A DNA stretch of 47,239 nt from Parasitella parasitica (lineage: Eukaryota > Mucoromycota > Mucoromycetes > Mucorales > Mucoraceae): assembly GCA_025201805.1 (NCBI GenBank), contig MU619278.1, positions 78,449 to 125,687 of the forward strand, given 5' to 3'. The translations under genes were made by a program, and so were the position numbers. This document shows positions 47,220-47,239 of the stretch, piece by piece. Position 1 is the first letter of the stretch. Each line of letters opens with the position of its first letter. Under the pieces are notes generated by a model. It did no database searches. It was not told the DNA's origin and was given only the letters and a program-made list of their open reading frames with translations.

Positions 47220-47239
47220 TAGTATTGCTTAAGCTATTT

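Larger units (their letters stand above)
45787..47239. other. Terminal spacer, AT-rich
   Basis: About 1.45 kb with no supported gene. It holds T and A runs (46061-46077 and 46321-46342) and minus frames at 46429-46662 and 46969-47151 with no family. Near the right end is the hairpin at 47198-47219. Confidence 0.45.

Overview
The window looks like nuclear DNA of an early-diverging fungus, most likely Mucoromycota (Mucorales-like). Protein-coding genes are compact, and AT-rich spacers separate them. Introns are mostly 45-80 nt with GTAAGT-type donors and TAG/CAG acceptors. The gene set is fungal: a white-collar-2-type PAS/GATA factor, a Pho85-type cyclin, a HAL/NPR-family kinase, a Pbs2/Wis1-type MAPKK, a fused HisHF synthase, a Num1/ApsA-type cortical anchor and a Yap1/Pap1-type bZIP. 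The phylum call is inference from gene content and intron style; no rRNA or tRNA gene is seen. I rebuilt gene models by hand, choosing splice sites that keep frame and family motifs. Listed spans are first to last coding base; exons are in the evidence text.

Layout. 1-6.2 kb: 5' part of an O-acetylhomoserine sulfhydrylase gene (-), a polyQ orphan (-), a WC-2-like photoreceptor-partner factor (+), and a Pcl-type cyclin (+). 7.3-11.5 kb: a Csm1/Pcs1 monopolin-like gene (-) diverging from thymidylate synthase (+), then a DHHC palmitoyltransferase (+). 11.5-14.3 kb: a decayed, gene-poor stretch with two interlocked inverted repeats. 14.3-20.7 kb: HAL-type kinase (+), then TBC Rab-GAP, Gos1 SNARE and a polyQ orphan with a PB1-like tail (all -). 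20.7-25 kb: a spacer, then HIS7 (+) preceded by two perfect TGAGTCA boxes. 25-30 kb: a large Num1/Mcp5-type gene (+). 31.2-35.4 kb: a small secreted peptide, a coiled-coil orphan, and the MAPKK (all +). 35.5-36.2 kb: a decayed Tc1/mariner-type element with intact TIRs. 36.4-38.9 kb: Ypt6/Rab6 and a SurE-domain protein (+). 38.9-41.2 kb: decayed spacer. 41.2-45.8 kb: Yap1-like bZIP and an UNC-93-like transporter (+). The rest is spacer.

Themes: Golgi trafficking (TBC-GAP, Gos1, Ypt6, a DHHC enzyme), stress and nutrient signalling (MAPKK, HAL kinase, Yap1, Pcl cyclin, amino-acid enzymes), and chromosome or nuclear positioning (Csm1-like, Num1-like). These genes are not an operon and no single new system is evident. 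The points most worth checking are the interlocked inverted repeats, the TIR element, unusual splice sites (a GC-AG intron, a poly-A acceptor, 12- and 17-nt micro-exons), a possible frame break in the DHHC gene, a microsatellite-encoded N-terminus on thymidylate synthase, and several orphan proteins.
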